Positions 12,176-23,552 are shown, counted from the stretch's first letter. The stretch is 64,000 bases of DNA from Nemertoderma westbladi (GCA_032718475.1 JAUCBJ010009097.1:83821-147820); one strand, 5' to 3'. A program made the numbers and translations. Notes: generated from the sequence alone by a model not told the origin.

Positions 12176-12583
12176 GTAATGCAACTACCATTTTTCGTGC
12201 GGGCACCAAAAGTGGGTGCAGCACGAAATTTTCAAAATTATTTGTTTTGAAATATTCATTTTATGTAAATTCTAATATAGCAATTACTAGAAATGGGGGG
12301 GGGGGGGGGGGGACGAGGTGGGGGGGACTGAATGAACGCCAATGAAATAATTGCTGATGCTGACTAATACAAATAGTGTTGTTGATAATTTGGTAAAGGA
12401 TTTCTTGTCTGCATGATAGATTATTGATGGAGCTGCAATTTAGAAGTGGACAACTTCTAAATTGATTTTTTACCTGTCACATTACAGTATATATACATTG
12501 ATATGCAAACACAGTGTTTGTCTGTGTCGAGCAGCAGATGCACCCACTTTTGGTGCACGCGCGAATAATGGTAATTGCATTAC
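12176..12583. mobile_element. MITE-like element with about 45-bp inverted termini
   Basis: The left end has gtaatgcaactaccat and gcaccaaaagtgggtgca. The right end (about 12535-12583) is their reverse complement with a few changes (tgcacccacttttggtgc, then atggtaattgcattac). The interior is AT-rich with an 18-G run near 12295-12312 and no ORF. A related third copy of the caccaaaa word lies inverted near 12722-12745. I could not establish a target-site duplication. Confidence 0.6.
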
Positions 12584-13369
12584 ACCTATGAACTTAAAAC
12601 TAAAAAAAACTAAAAATTCCAAAACCATTGAATTCGCAAACACAGAAAACCTATAAATTGCGGGAATATAGGTCAAATAATGATAATTTCGAAACAATAT
12701 ATGTTGAAAATTTCATGAATCACCCAATTTTGGTGCCCCCACGAAAAATACCTGTTAGGCCTCTGAACTAAACATTAGACATATTGTACTCAACTCCACA
12801 TCCAAAAAAGCGATATAGAATAGGATTTGTATGGTTTTGGGCAACTTTATAATTTACTCTATAGTTTTTTATTTTTAATTTTCCAAAATCCTGACGTGGG
12901 TGCGAGGAAGGTTCTGTATGAAAAAAACAGGCGAGGTTAGAGACACGGTTTTTTTAATTTGAAAGATGAATAAATTTGAGGAAAAGTCAAGAAGTTTCAG
13001 GGGCATACCTCTGATCCGTTAGAAATTCCAGCGGCTTTTATAATGGTCTGGGCGGATTCCCCCCCCCCCCCCCCCAGGGTAGATAAGGTTAAAGGACACC
13101 GGTCTTGGATAGGGAGTTGTGGCACGCAAATTTGTCGACAAGCCTGCACAGCATTCTTAATAATATATATGATATTTATAATGCAGCTGCAATGCAGCAT
13201 GCCGATAGTAGTAGTAGTAGCATTGGAAATTTTGTTTTGTGATATGTAGTTATTAGTATAAGGTTTTTTTTATTAATGATGAAAACACTTGAGTTCGTGA
13301 AAGGTCTAAAAAGCAAAAAGAATAATTAAAAGTAAATAAAAATAAAATAAAAAGGCTCTATAGATCTGT
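12584..13369. other. Intergenic, no gene seen
   Basis: AT-rich sequence with a 16-C run near 13060-13075 and no supported feature apart from the decayed MITE end near 12720-12750. Confidence 0.45.
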
Positions 13370-13600
13370 TGTGGGAGTCAGAGAGAGAACCCCTTAGGGA
13401 CCTTCAGACAGAGCAGGGTCCATGGTTCCAAGGATGGAAGCCGTGTTGCCGATGAGAATGGCTATTAGACTGATGGGATCGTGGCTCCTGTGTGGCGGTC
13501 TGGAGACAAATTCCAATCTCCTTAATTAATGCCGCCATCTCAGGGCCAGGACGACCGAGAGTCTGGAAGGCAACAGGGTAGAAGGAGTACCATCAGTCAA
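13370..13600 (-). pseudogene. Retroelement RT-protein C-terminal fragment, minus strand
   Basis: Read on the minus strand this gives FYPVAF.TLGRPGPEM and LIKEIG, then after a frame change IGNTASILGT. This matches the C-terminal end of the same RT family as 10482-11330, with its P.a.et.G..g.ea block followed by a GNAasilg-like block. It is frameshifted and lacks everything upstream. Its orientation is opposite to the RT piece in copy 1. A further piece of the same kind lies at 18118-18363, also on the minus strand. Confidence 0.55.
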
Positions 13601-13664
13601 TCAGTTCCTGTTACTTCCGAGTCTATAGTGATTCTGACACCTCAACGACACAGCCGACACAGCC

Positions 13665-13797
13665 AAAATATGATAGTAGCTCAGTTGTCTTAGGACACAC
13701 ACCCGGCTGATGATAACCGGAAGTTTGAAACCTAGGTACCGGGTTCGAGACACAATAGGGACGGTTGATATGTTTCGCTAACATTATCATAATGTAC
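13665..13797 (+). repeat. tRNA-derived SINE head (copy 2 of duplication)
   Basis: Same A-box-like tagctcagttg and B-box-like gggttcgagac as at 6968-7100. It sits at the very start of the duplicated block, so the junction between the two block copies falls at a SINE 5' end. Confidence 0.55.
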
Positions 13798-14174
13798 TAT
13801 AACATAAAAAACATAATTTGTAATGAGACATTCTTAATGAGTTCATTACAAATAAATAATACAATCAGATATAAAGAATGTAAGACGGATATTCACATTC
13901 GAATATACTGACCAGGAATTTATAGCCATAACTACTTATCATATAAATTACAATAATATAATTAATTAATAATAACAAAACCGAGAGAAAGCCGCCCCAA
14001 TATTAGATTATAACAACAACGTTTCCATTGGGTAAGGAAGTGGAGGAGAGCCAGCCTGACGTTTAATTTAGTTTATATTACGCGATAAATTTTCACTACA
14101 CTTTTCACACTAAGACCGAATTCAACTTTTAATGTTAATGAAACTTGACAACCATTGATAAAAATCAACTAAGG

Positions 14175-14393
14175 AAGGTTGACGACTTCATTACCTTGGA
14201 TCATGGATAGATAGAGAGTAGCAAAAAACGCATAGAAGTTAGTAAAGCGAAGGCATGGGTAGCTCTATCAAAAATGAATACCATCTGGAAATCAAATCTC
14301 TCCAGGCACCTGAAGACTAAGTTCTTTCGAGCCACAGTGGAAAGTGTACTTTTATACGGGGGTGAGACCTGGACACTTACGAAATCATTTTAA
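14175..14393 (+). pseudogene. LINE RT C-terminal fragment (copy 2 of duplication)
   Basis: Duplicate of 7478-7696 with the same VLLYGGETWTLTK block and the same interrupting stop. It is a non-functional fragment. Confidence 0.7.
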
Positions 14394-15270
14394 ATTTTTT
14401 TGTCATTTTTTAATGTCATTTTTTTTACACGATCATTCGGTAGCTATGATTGTATGACAGCTACAACGATGAAACAAACGCCAAAAGTTCGATATTTAAA
14501 AGTTCTACAAGTCTGTAGAAAATAAATCTTCTGAACGTTGAAAAGTGTTCGAGTTATTCGAGATCCCGCAATAGGAGTCTGGAAATACGAAATTATGCTT
14601 TTGGCACCAATTTATTTAAAAACGTATCGAGCCCAAAACCAACGTTAAAATCGAATTCAGCGTAGCATTATTGACCGTAAGGCGTATTTTTTTATCAATA
14701 AGAGTGAAATATAAAACAGTTTTTATATAAAAATCAATTATATTTCCTGCCATTTTTGACCCCTATAGGACATATATTTTTTGTACATTCGATACGAATA
14801 CAGTGCCGGTGGTCATTTACACGTTTCAAGAAGTAATGGGTCGATTGGAATTAGCATTGTCTAATTTTAAATTCAATTAATTTTTTATTATTAATTAAAA
14901 AAAAACGGACAAAATTTGGGCCCTATATTCGACCAGATATATAAATAATTCGCTTACCCCCCCCCCCCCCCCCCACCCCCATTCGATACGATGTTAGATC
15001 CACTCTTCCTTTCCCCAAACGCTGTGGTTCGGTGCCTTTACAATAAGTAGTAGCGGAGCAATAAAGGATAGTGTAACGTCATTTTGTGACATCACAATTG
15101 GCTGAATAAAACTTCACTGTTGTCAATTTTACAAGTTATTTATGAAAAAAATACACGTGCTTAAACTTTCTGAAATTTTTCTTGTTATACTAAAATAATT
15201 CACATATCAGTAACATTATATTAACCCATCAACAATCAGTATGCCACCAATATTGCACCATAGTAACAAT

Positions 15271-16002
15271 CTAACACCTAGGTCTGGAGGTATCCAGGTG
15301 TTGTCTGAACATTCTCCTTATAATGTAGACCTGGACCGATCCAGTGATTATCATCATCAGACATTGCATTGCGGACCACCAATTTATGTAATTGTTTTTC
15401 GACAGTCCCAAATAAAAATCCCGCATGATCTGATCGTGGTCCCTGGTGCAGAACTGCTTGATCACAAGGATTCTCTCCTGTATTGTAAGTAAGCTATTGA
15501 CGACAACAGCGACAGCAACCATTGATTCCTTTGTATCAGAATCCATTGTGTTTTGCAACTGTCTCCTCGCCCTTTCTTTATCATAAATGTTTATGAAAGT
15601 CGCAACGCGAATATCACTGAATCCAATTCGAGTTCTAGAGAAACATACTTTGTATTCCGCATCCTCCAAGATATTCATGTTAATTTGGCCCTGGGATACG
15701 TCCCTGTGGACATCCAGAGGCTGTGGGATAGCAGTTTGCTTTATGTAAATGATAAGTTCTTGTCCTCCAGATAGTTCTTGGTAAGTGACGTACAAAACAC
15801 TCCCAGCGCGAAGATTTTCGAAAAAACAAATATCACTTCTCGGTTCGATAATTAGAGTGAGACGTTGAGATATATATCCCGGCATAAACTCTCCGAATAT
15901 ATCACCATCATCGCTGTAAATCAGGGGATTTTCTGCAGATTGTTCCCCGTTTACGATGTTTATAAAATAAATATAAAATACTATCATTATTATTGCATTC
16001 AT
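15271..16002 (-). CDS. p24/TMED-family cargo receptor-like protein, intronless (copy C)
   Basis: 243 residues, identical to copy B except Ile84 in place of Thr84. Signal peptide, C59/C120 GOLD disulfide pair, single transmembrane helix and basic tail are all intact, so the ORF could be functional if the duplication is real. Because it lies in the partial block ending at a gap, it may instead be the other haplotype of copy B. Confidence 0.7.
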   Translation of the reverse strand: MNAIIMIVFYIYFINIVNGEQSAENPLIYSDDGDIFGEFMPGYISQRLTLIIEPRSDICFFENLRAGSVLYVTYQELSGGQELIIYIKQTAIPQPLDVHRDVSQGQINMNILEDAEYKVCFSRTRIGFSDIRVATFINIYDKERARRQLQNTMDSDTKESMVAVAVVVNSLLTIQERILVIKQFCTRDHDQIMRDFYLGLSKNNYINWWSAMQCLMMIITGSVQVYIIRRMFRQHLDTSRPRC

Positions 16003-17179
16003 AATGAATTATTTATTATAATTGTAATTCTAAGTGATTTAATTATATTATATAAATTTTACTTTAGAAGTATTGGAGACATAATGTAGACTAGACGAGT
16101 AAGGTTCCAATGAAACTGATTGAATTGTGAAGTGAACTGATTTATCAATCAGTTAAAGTGTGCAACCCATAACGCATTCCAGAGAATGTATGATACAATA
16201 ATGTTAGCCAAGAGGTGGTTTAACAACCCACCTCAGGGTATATGGGCTAACATAAGCCCAAGGGCATAGGGAGGATTGTGAGGACAGGATAAGCCGACCA
16301 CCAATGGGAGGGCCACAGATTGCAATTATTAGTATATGTGTATCGTTTAGTTGCCCAACCATCCGTGTTGAGGTGTAATGTAATTTCCCTATTTCCATAT
16401 TGATATCATACCAACTCAGTTAGCTATTTTATTACAGTATTAATGTAGGAGGATGTCACACAGTTTTACACCGTCGTCCGTAACATTATACTGATTGTGC
16501 TGTGATTCATCTACCGATAAATATTGCAAGCTAATAACATCAAGTAATAACATCAAACTCTTTATTTACCCAGCATTCGGCCCTTCAGTATTTCTCAACA
16601 GCTTAACGCAGCGACGAGTAGTGAACTGCAACATCGATTCATCTGGTCGGGATCCTTTAGCCAACCAGGATCATATCACAATTCGTTAACTTCGAGGATG
16701 GAATTCAAATTAGAAACGACGTTTCATTCCGCGACTTTTCGTAAATAATTAGCTAACATAATCCAGTACACTTTCCAAGCTCCCTTAAAATTTGGTGGGT
16801 GGGTGGGGGTAGTGATTCGACCCAGAACTGATTTCTTAAATTAATTTCTTAAATCTTAAATTTTTTAAAAAAATTCGCTGAAATTTGTTAACAATATATC
16901 TAGTGGTATATTTTAACACATTCTTGAAAAAAAAATCGATTTCAAATCGAATCGAATCCATTTTTTTGGAAGATTAAATAAGAAAAATAGTGGTTTTGTG
17001 CAATGGAAATATTTAATTGCGAATATTGTGACATATGTACAAGATTTTCAAGTGTTACGTGTATATTGGTGTTGGCATATTCAATGGTAATGAAATTGAG
17101 TTGATACAAGCTGGAGTATTCCATTGGAATCCTCCCCCTCATCCACCACCTCCATAAACCTCCTCTACTTCAAAACTGG

Positions 17180-18017
17180 TTTGTGGACAATTCGGCTGTG
17201 GTGGGTAAACTCGATCTAGTACTCGAGTGGTTCCTCGAACTCAAGAGTTACGGCCCAACCCTCGGCTACTATCCCAAACCCACAAAGAGGTGCCTCATAG
17301 TTGCCCCCGATTTTGTGGAGGAGGCACGGAATGTTTTCAGGGGCCAGGATATCAACATCGTCTCTGGCCATCAATTCCTCAGCAGTTTCCTTGGGGGACC
17401 CACATAGAGGACAACTACATCTGGTCCAAAGTCGCAGTGTGGGTGAAGTCGGTAGATCATTTAGCCGAGATGGTGGAGGCCCAACTCCAAGCCGCATTCG
17501 CAGCTATGGTATGCTCCCTCCAGCGGGAGTGGGCATACCTACAGAGAGTAACTCGGGACTGTGGTGAGGAGTACAAGGTGCTGGAGGAAGCGATAGAGGA
17601 GCAGTTTCTACCCTCAGTCATTGGTGGGGAAATATCCCCAGCAGAGCGCAGTTTATTTGCGCTTTCCCACGCAATGCAGGTTTAGGAAATCCAGTATCGG
17701 AGGCTGGCTTTTCATACTCGTATTGCGGGCAGGAACGAGGTCTCTAACTGAGTCTATCCCGGGAGATCGTGTGTTCTCCCTAACAGAACACCTTGACAGT
17801 ATACAGCGTGTGCGGAAAGTGTGATGGGAGCAGAAGCTGGGAAGGGAGAAGGACAGTTTGGATGCGGTGCTGGAGTATCTGTCGCCAGATTTCCAATGGG
17901 TAGTAAAACGCGCCACCAATTTCCACACATATCCTCACTCTTCTGGCCGACCACCAACTTGATCTTTCCCCACTGGAGTTTAGAGATGCACTCGTGATCC
18001 ACTATGGCCGCCTCTTT
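17180..18017 (+). pseudogene. Decayed retroelement RT ORF, middle part (copy 2)
   Basis: Duplicate of 10482-11330, with the same FVDN in place of F/Y-A-D-D, the same GPTLGYYPKPTK block and the same stops. It is cut by the assembly gap right after the FRDAL.IHYGR block. Confidence 0.65.
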
Positions 18018-18117
18018 NNNNNNNNNNNNNNNNNNNNNNNNNNNNNNNNNNNNNNNNNNNNNNNNNNNNNNNNNNNNNNNNNNNNNNNNNNNNNNNNNNN
18101 NNNNNNNNNNNNNNNNN
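18018..18117. other. Assembly gap (100 N)
   Basis: Exactly 100 N, the usual placeholder for a scaffold gap of unknown size. Any feature predicted across it is an artefact. Confidence 0.99.
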
Positions 18118-18363
18118 CTCCAGCCAACGCAGTCTGGGCCAGGTGGCCAGGCGGGAGCGGGTCCACGATGCGATGCTTGCGTCACAGACCAGCGTGAGTC
18201 CACGGCTCCACGGGACAAGCATTACTCCGTCAATGCGCTTCCCGTCTCCCCGGCTTATCCCTGGTGGTTCGAGTGCGGCGAGGACCCCACAGCTGGTGAG
18301 CGACAGGCGCACGATGTCATTACCATCAAGTGACGTGGATGGCGGCTGGCACTCCTCATGCAA
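18118..18363 (-). pseudogene. Retroelement RT-protein fragment with DGKR.DGV..PW motif, minus strand
   Basis: On the minus strand, after the short N-terminal stretch, come LAALEPPGISR, then DGKRIDGVMLVPWSRG and LVCDASI. This matches the block downstream of the RT domain in the same retroelement family (consensus EP.g..R.DGKRPDG..l.PW..G..lvwD.T). The frame is open into the gap, so the piece continues there. It lies in the opposite orientation to the RT piece left of the gap and the same orientation as the C-terminal piece at 13370-13600. Confidence 0.6.
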
Positions 18364-18599
18364 GGCATGCCGTGAAGCCCATCTGCTGAGACGTCCTTAA
18401 AACAGCATGCGCAGCTGTGGGGCTCAGTAACCTTACAGTCAAGGTTAACCTTACTCAGTTAACCTTACAATTTGTACCCATAATTTTTTAATGATGGCTA
18501 CGAATTGACTGGGTACAAATTGTCCGCATATGAATTGTCCCGATTCAGACAATGTAGGTTTTTTTCTAGAACAAATACTTGACCTAACAGGTGGTATTT

Positions 18600-18850
18600 T
18601 TTTCCAAAAAATATTCTAGAAAAAAATGTGTTCTAGAACAAAAATATTTATAAAAATTGATAACTAGCCTGCGTTCTATAACATTTATAAAAAAGTAGAA
18701 AAAACTAGCTTGTATAAAAAATTTAAAATGTGTTCTAGAACATAAAAATGTGTTCTGGAAAAAAATATTCATCAAAATTGATAGCTAACACTTGTTCTAT
18801 AACATTTATAAAAAATTAGCAAAAACTAGCTAGTATAAAAAATCAATATA
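18600..18850. repeat. Imperfect tandem duplication with TTCTAGAA palindromes
   Basis: Two units of about 130 bases (roughly 18605-18735 and 18736-18845) share gtgttctagaac, gttctataacatttataaaa and a tagc.tgtataaaaa end. The unit is AT-rich and lacks coding potential. Confidence 0.6.
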
Positions 18851-18929
18851 GCGTACTTTCACTAGTCAGTATACGGACAATTTGTACCTGGACAATTAGT
18901 TAGTACCCGTCAAAAAAAATGTTGGGTTC

Positions 18930-19075
18930 GAAATATCCGGGTACGAATTATCTGTGTACGAATTGTCTGTCACGAATTTTCTGGGTACGAATTGTCTGTT
19001 ACGAATTATCTGTGTACGAATTGTCTGTTACGAATTGTCTGGGTACGAATTGTCCAGAGTCCAATCGTCGAAGGT
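18930..19075. repeat. Short minisatellite, unit about 13-16 bp
   Basis: The motif tacgaattgtctg with g, gg, tg or t spacers is repeated about eight times. Looser copies (acaaattgtccg and similar) reach back to 18505. Open frames over this stretch are repeat translations only. Confidence 0.75.
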
Positions 19076-19089
19076 GATCCAGAACGTAA

Positions 19090-21370
19090 GAAGAATTCAA
19101 TACACGCCCCTGACATTGTCGTTGCAACCACTGATATTGATGCAAGCAGGTTGCTCCCATCAGCGATTGACTGTTCATCTGTAAAAGTCGTAGACATACA
19201 GAGAATCCCAAACCCAGCCACTCTCAACTTACGCCTTATTAAAGTCCAACTAGAATCTCCTAGTGAGAGCCGGAAACATCATCTGGCTCAATCTCCCGAG
19301 TTCCGCTCTACTTATTTGCATCATTGTGTGAGTACGGATGCTTTTCATCATCATAACGTTTTGCGACAACACTCACAAATTCTTAATGGCAGTAAGAGAA
19401 GTGAAGACGCATCACGAGTTCTTGTTGTTTTTGACAACAGATCAGATTCTTATGTATGAAGGAAGAATTAACTGGAGATCCCATGTTTCTATGAGCTACA
19501 CTATAAAACTACACCATGTCCAGTCGGGAAAGATCTCCTTCTGCAGGCCTCCCTTCCACGCCTCTCTTACTCGCCTTGGTTAACAGCCCACATCAGGTGC
19601 CAATGGTGATCCTTCGGGAAATGCTCAGTAGGAGGCGCCTCAACTCGTTTAACTTGTAATATTAAATGTTATTGTGCCAATGCTAGGTCTATACGTATCC
19701 TACACAAATATGGTGACCTGCAATCGCGTATCGGAACCTTTAATTTCGATTTGGTGTCTCTGACTGAAAGACATCATAGACTAGACGATGAGGATTCTCT
19801 GATATTAGGTAGTTACGTAGAGGAATTTCAATTGTTTCGGTGTGAACACAAGGATCGTTCATGTGGCAGTGTCACCATAATCTGCAGAAATAAGCTACAA
19901 CCGATGCAGGTTACAGTGGGGTAGAATGCGTAGCCTGATCTGAACTCCATTGAAAATGATGTATTGTCTGCTTCTATCGGTCACCCTATACTTGTTATAA
20001 AATTTTTGAAGAATATGCAATATATGCATAAATATTTATCTAAACTTAATAGTTTAATGATAGAACTTAGTGATGTACTGCAACCTCATTTTTCATGGGG
20101 AATTTTAATTTTGGATTGATAAATTGGTCAAATCTAAATATTAGGCCTAATACCCAAATTGATGAGTTTATTGATGTAACTTGTGCCAGTTGAGTTTCCA
20201 ACCCTTATGACTCTATTCAAGACCTTCTTTTGTGTAACGACCCTCGTTTAATTGGTGACCGTAACTGTGAACCAAAACTTGGTAACTGTGCTGCAAATTC
20301 AGAAACACAGGAACCGAGTGATCATCTAGGGTTCTCGCTTTCTATTATTAATACTAAATATATTGATTGCAATAATAGGCCTGGCATGCATAAACTTTTT
20401 GAAGAATATGTTCCTAAGTACAAACCTAATTGGAATAGAAACAGACCGCCATTACATATTCTTAAATTACAGGCCGCCAAACGTTTCTTGTGGCGCTATA
20501 TAAAAAATGCTGTTGTTGATTTACATGCATACAGACATGCTTGTTTTCGGTAAAACAAACGTTCTCACTGGGAACAGCAATAAGGCGTTCTATAAGTACG
20601 CCAAGAATCGGATAACTAGACAGTCATCCGTAGCTCATATGAAAATGTTAGATAATGAAAAAAGCGAATGCCCCATAGAGCAATTTTCTTACTTTGGTGT
20701 TAATAATGATAATATTGAACCACCGTTTACCCCTGTAACGCCACAACTTTTTGATGTGCCTTGTATTTCTGAGCAAAACAAGCGAGACAGGGGTGGAAAC
20801 TCGACGCAAAACCCGCCTTGGCGAAATAATATCCCGCCTCAATGTTAAATTCTCAATTTAGGGAAAGGAGCAGGTTACAGTGGCACGTTATTTTTAACCA
20901 AAACAATAAACTAAACACAGTAGAACAGGTTACAGTTTCATTTGTTAGAGTAATCAGCTGTTATTTGCGTCGAATTTCCCCTGGAGAGGGATGAATTTTT
21001 ATTGCGTCCAGTTTCCCCCCCTATCTGAAACAAGCATGAAATACACAGGCACACCAGACAGTGTTACAGTGTCTGTTCTGAAACTTCTAAGGTATGAACT
21101 TTGTGCACCTTTATGTAAAATTGTTTAATACATCATTGTTAACAGGCAAATTACCAATGAGTTGGAAATGTGCAGCCACTAGGTCCGGTACTGCTAACAG
21201 CCATTCTGTAGGATCTGAGGATGTGACAGGTCTATCCATTATCACCAAATCCAGTATTCATATAAAACTGTACAGTCAGATAGTACAAGCCTACTGTGTT
21301 ACCGTGTACAAGTGCCGGTACCGGTACTGTAAAGAGGGAATATTGTGTGAGCTAGCGGTAGAGTAAGCTA
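19090..21370 (+). pseudogene. Decayed non-LTR retrotransposon (LINE)
   Basis: Pieces occur in element order. An ORF1-like end contains VLRQHSQILNGSKR followed by VLVVFDNRS (to 19459). An endonuclease start (CANARSI near 19675, LVSLTERH) and end (a GNFN..L.NW block near 20098, then SDHLGFSLSI near 20316) follow. Next is the linker KPNWNRNRPPL. The RT begins with KLFNTSLLTGKLPMSWK (about 21105-21170). Multiple frameshifts and stops separate the blocks and most of the RT is missing. The arrangement suggests a Jockey/CR1-type LINE, but the clade call is tentative. Confidence 0.7.
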
Positions 21371-21545
21371 AAATCGGTGAAAAAAAGACTTATACTCATT
21401 TTCAGCTAAATTAGTTAAAAAAGGCTTTTTAACTAATTTTCTGGAAATTAGTGAAAAAAAGTTAGATTACTTAACTCAATTTTAAAAATATTAGTGAGAA
21501 AGAGCCTTTTTCAAATAAAATATCTTATCTTATCTTACACGTTTT
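21371..21545 (+). repeat. LINE 3' region with (ATCTT)n tail
   Basis: AT-rich sequence with a perfect short hairpin (ttagttaaaaa / tttttaactaa near 21411-21437), ending in tatcttatcttatctta near 21521-21537. A short microsatellite tail is common at the 3' end of non-LTR elements, so this is a plausible 3' terminus of the decayed LINE. Confidence 0.5.
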
Positions 21546-22185
21546 ACAAGTGTTAAGCAGTCTGGATTAAGATTAAGGATTTGGACGACGGGCGTATATT
21601 TTTTATGGGATGCACAACCAAAAGTTGTAGTAGTGTATCAATATAATGAAGTGACTGACGCCAATGTTAAAAAAAATATTATCTGAAACTTAATTAGAAT
21701 TAAATAAACCAGAGACATATCGGACATTATGTAACACATTATTGTATTATATAACAATACCTTTTTTAGTAGGAACTCTACATTTATATATTAAACAATT
21801 CCATACTGTAATCTTTAAACGCATTATGAAGATAATGAATTAAACCACACTACGATGATATTATAGTTATATATCCTCGCTACCAACCTCATACAACGAT
21901 ACTTACTGTTGACCAACCTCCTACAAACGATTATTACTGTCTATGTAATGCGGTTCTGCGTACTACTAATCAATGTTTATCCACCATGAACTAAATTAAT
22001 TGATTTGGTTTTGCATGCAATTACTACTACTCTTGTGATCCATGTTATTATTTTCAGAATTTGTTTTGTATTGTATACACTATAGAGTAGGTACTATGAT
22101 ATACATATATACTTAATATGTGTACACTGTACAGTGTACATATGTAGGCCTCCTACAGTCTATAGGTAGCTTCAACTCGTGTTCT
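21546..22185. other. Intergenic, no gene seen
   Basis: AT-rich sequence flanking element 1, with no coding or structural signal I can support. Confidence 0.5.
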
Positions 22186-22190
22186 GCAGA
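22186..22190 (+). repeat. Target-site duplication of element 1 (left), GCAGA
   Basis: The five bases gcaga directly precede the 5' LTR and recur at 36033-36037 directly after the 3' LTR. A 5-bp duplication is typical of LTR retrotransposons. Confidence 0.92.
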
Positions 22191-22839
22191 TGTAAGCGGA
22201 TTCAATTCCACTTCATTACCCACCAGAAAATGGGACTAGTGGCATTTTAGCAATATGTTGGAGATACGAGATTACCAATATCAATCTCGTATCATAACCA
22301 ACATTGGGGGGGGGGGGGCGACACAAGCCCCAAAGCCACATAGAAAGGTTAGAGGTCAAACCACCTCGGAGGGAAGGCAGCTAGTAGATGCTAGCAGCGG
22401 AGGGGAAACACTCCCAGAGAGTGCCAAGGTGACAAGTAGTATATTAGCCAATAGAGGGGAGAGATGCACGTGATAGGGAACAGGAAAGCATCCATTTGGT
22501 AGAGGGCCAAAGTAGAGTAAGAAGGTGAACCAATATTCAATGTATTAATCATATATTATCCTACAATACTGGTTTACCGGTCAGTTGTGTTATTCAGTTA
22601 TTTAGTGCAGACCGGTCATAGTAAATGACCACCACCGTCATACCGGTAACAATTTATCTGTATTTCTGCTTATCTCACATTACTGATTGTGCGATTATTG
22701 TCCATATTTACTAATATCAAAAGACAACAGGAACTTTACTGTTTTCTCAGTCGGCCTCGGCCAAAGCTAACAGCACGATCCCCAGCAGAATGGTGACGCG
22801 TACTTTACCAATCCGGTCGGGATCTCTGATCCTGTCTCA
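22191..22839 (+). repeat. Element 1 5' LTR
   Basis: Starts tgtaagcggattc and ends gatcctgtctca. It matches 35378-36032. It includes a long G run (near 22307-22318) that is shorter than its counterpart in the 3' LTR. I could not identify a convincing tRNA primer-binding site immediately downstream. Confidence 0.95.
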
Positions 22840-22903
22840 GTCATTTACTGCACCAACTGTCAACTAAAACTGTGACTGCAGAAGATAAAAGAAAGAACAA
22901 AAG

Positions 22904-23221
22904 ATGAGCGATAGAGAGCCCGATTATCTGAGGGAGAGAGGACGCCACCGCGGACCCAGGACGATACCAACCAAACGATCTGTGAGGCCGCGACGAGACG
23001 GTATCGGCCTGCCACGCTGGATTAGCCAACGAGGGACGATCCGGCTGCCCAAGCAGAGGGCGGCCGTCAACCACGAGCGGGAGACGAGTCGACGCACAAC
23101 GGCGGTCGGAGTACCGAAGTCGCCGGCAGCCACAGGCCGAGGGCAATGGACGGCCCACCGGAACGGCAATGGTGGAGTTACTCAAGGAGGCCAGAGAAGG
23201 GAGAAAGGTAGACCAGCCTAA
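22904..23221 (+). CDS. Element 1 leader ORF (105 aa), function unknown
   Basis: The first ATG ORF lies 65 bases after the 5' LTR. The product is very basic and arginine-rich (RERGRHRG, RRDGIGLPRW), with no recognisable fold. It overlaps the next ORF (23169) by 53 bases in another frame. Element 2 also begins with a small leader ORF overlapping the next one, which argues that this layout is a real feature of the lineage. A nucleic-acid-binding role is only a guess from composition. Confidence 0.5.
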   Translation: MSDREPDYLRERGRHRGPRTIPTKRSVRPRRDGIGLPRWISQRGTIRLPKQRAAVNHERETSRRTTAVGVPKSPAATGRGQWTAHRNGNGGVTQGGQRREKGRPA

Positions 23222-23552
23222 ATTACATCAAAGGCTAGGTCAGTCGAATAAACACTTTCGATATTTAGTCCTTTATGGACAGGGAGAACTGGCGAGTGAG
23301 AGAGCGAGGGGGGTTGCCACGGAACTCTTTGAATTGTGGCGATCCGGGGTAATGGAGACTGAAGTAGTGTACGTAGGGCCTTACTTAGTGGATGCTAGGG
23401 GAATTAAGTTAGTGGGTTGGGCGGATCTGCACGAGGGCGAACCCGAGGTTAACCCAGAGGATTCAGTCTCGTCGGTTAGCGAGAACCCCAGAAAGCGGGG
23501 GAAAGTTAGTAGGACAGAGAGGCGACGACAGGGAGTCCGTCGCGACCGATAA
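23169..23552 (+). CDS. Element 1 N-terminal Gag-like ORF (127 aa)
   Basis: Begins at ATG (MVELLKEAREG) inside the leader ORF and ends at TAA. A mixed charged region (WRSGVMETEVVYVGPYL) is followed by a basic tail (RKRGKVSRTERRRQG). No named domain is recognised. Position suggests the N-terminal part of an extended Gag. The downstream coiled-coil region lies in another frame. Confidence 0.5.
   Translation: MVELLKEAREGRKVDQPKLHQRLGQSNKHFRYLVLYGQGELASERARGVATELFELWRSGVMETEVVYVGPYLVDARGIKLVGWADLHEGEPEVNPEDSVSSVSENPRKRGKVSRTERRRQGVRRDR

Larger units (their letters stand above)
6966..13662 (+). repeat. Large tandem duplication, copy 1 (6697 bp)
   Basis: From the ccaaaatatgatagtag word at 6966 the sequence is repeated from 13663 with an offset of 6697-6698 bases. 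By eye the copies differ over the shared 4.35 kb only at a T run (8 versus 7), a C run (16 versus 18) and a few substitutions (for example c/t near 8602 and g/a near 9053). Copy 1 ends directly where copy 2 begins. It contains a SINE head, a LINE piece, a p24 gene, a decayed RT ORF, a MITE and a minus-strand RT tail. Confidence 0.93.
13663..18017 (+). repeat. Large tandem duplication, copy 2 (partial, ends at assembly gap)
   Basis: This copies 6966-11319 almost base for base and stops exactly at the N gap. Sequence after the gap does not match the continuation of copy 1, so the second copy is truncated or mis-scaffolded. Contents repeat copy 1: SINE head 13665-13797, LINE fragment 14175-14393, AT-rich spacer with an 18-C run near 14957-14974, p24 copy C, AT-rich spacer 16003-17179, and RT remnant 17180-18017. 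Confidence 0.93.

Noticed and set aside
17754-18363. ORFs running through the N gap
   Set aside because: They include untranslated N codons; only the flanking parts can be interpreted.
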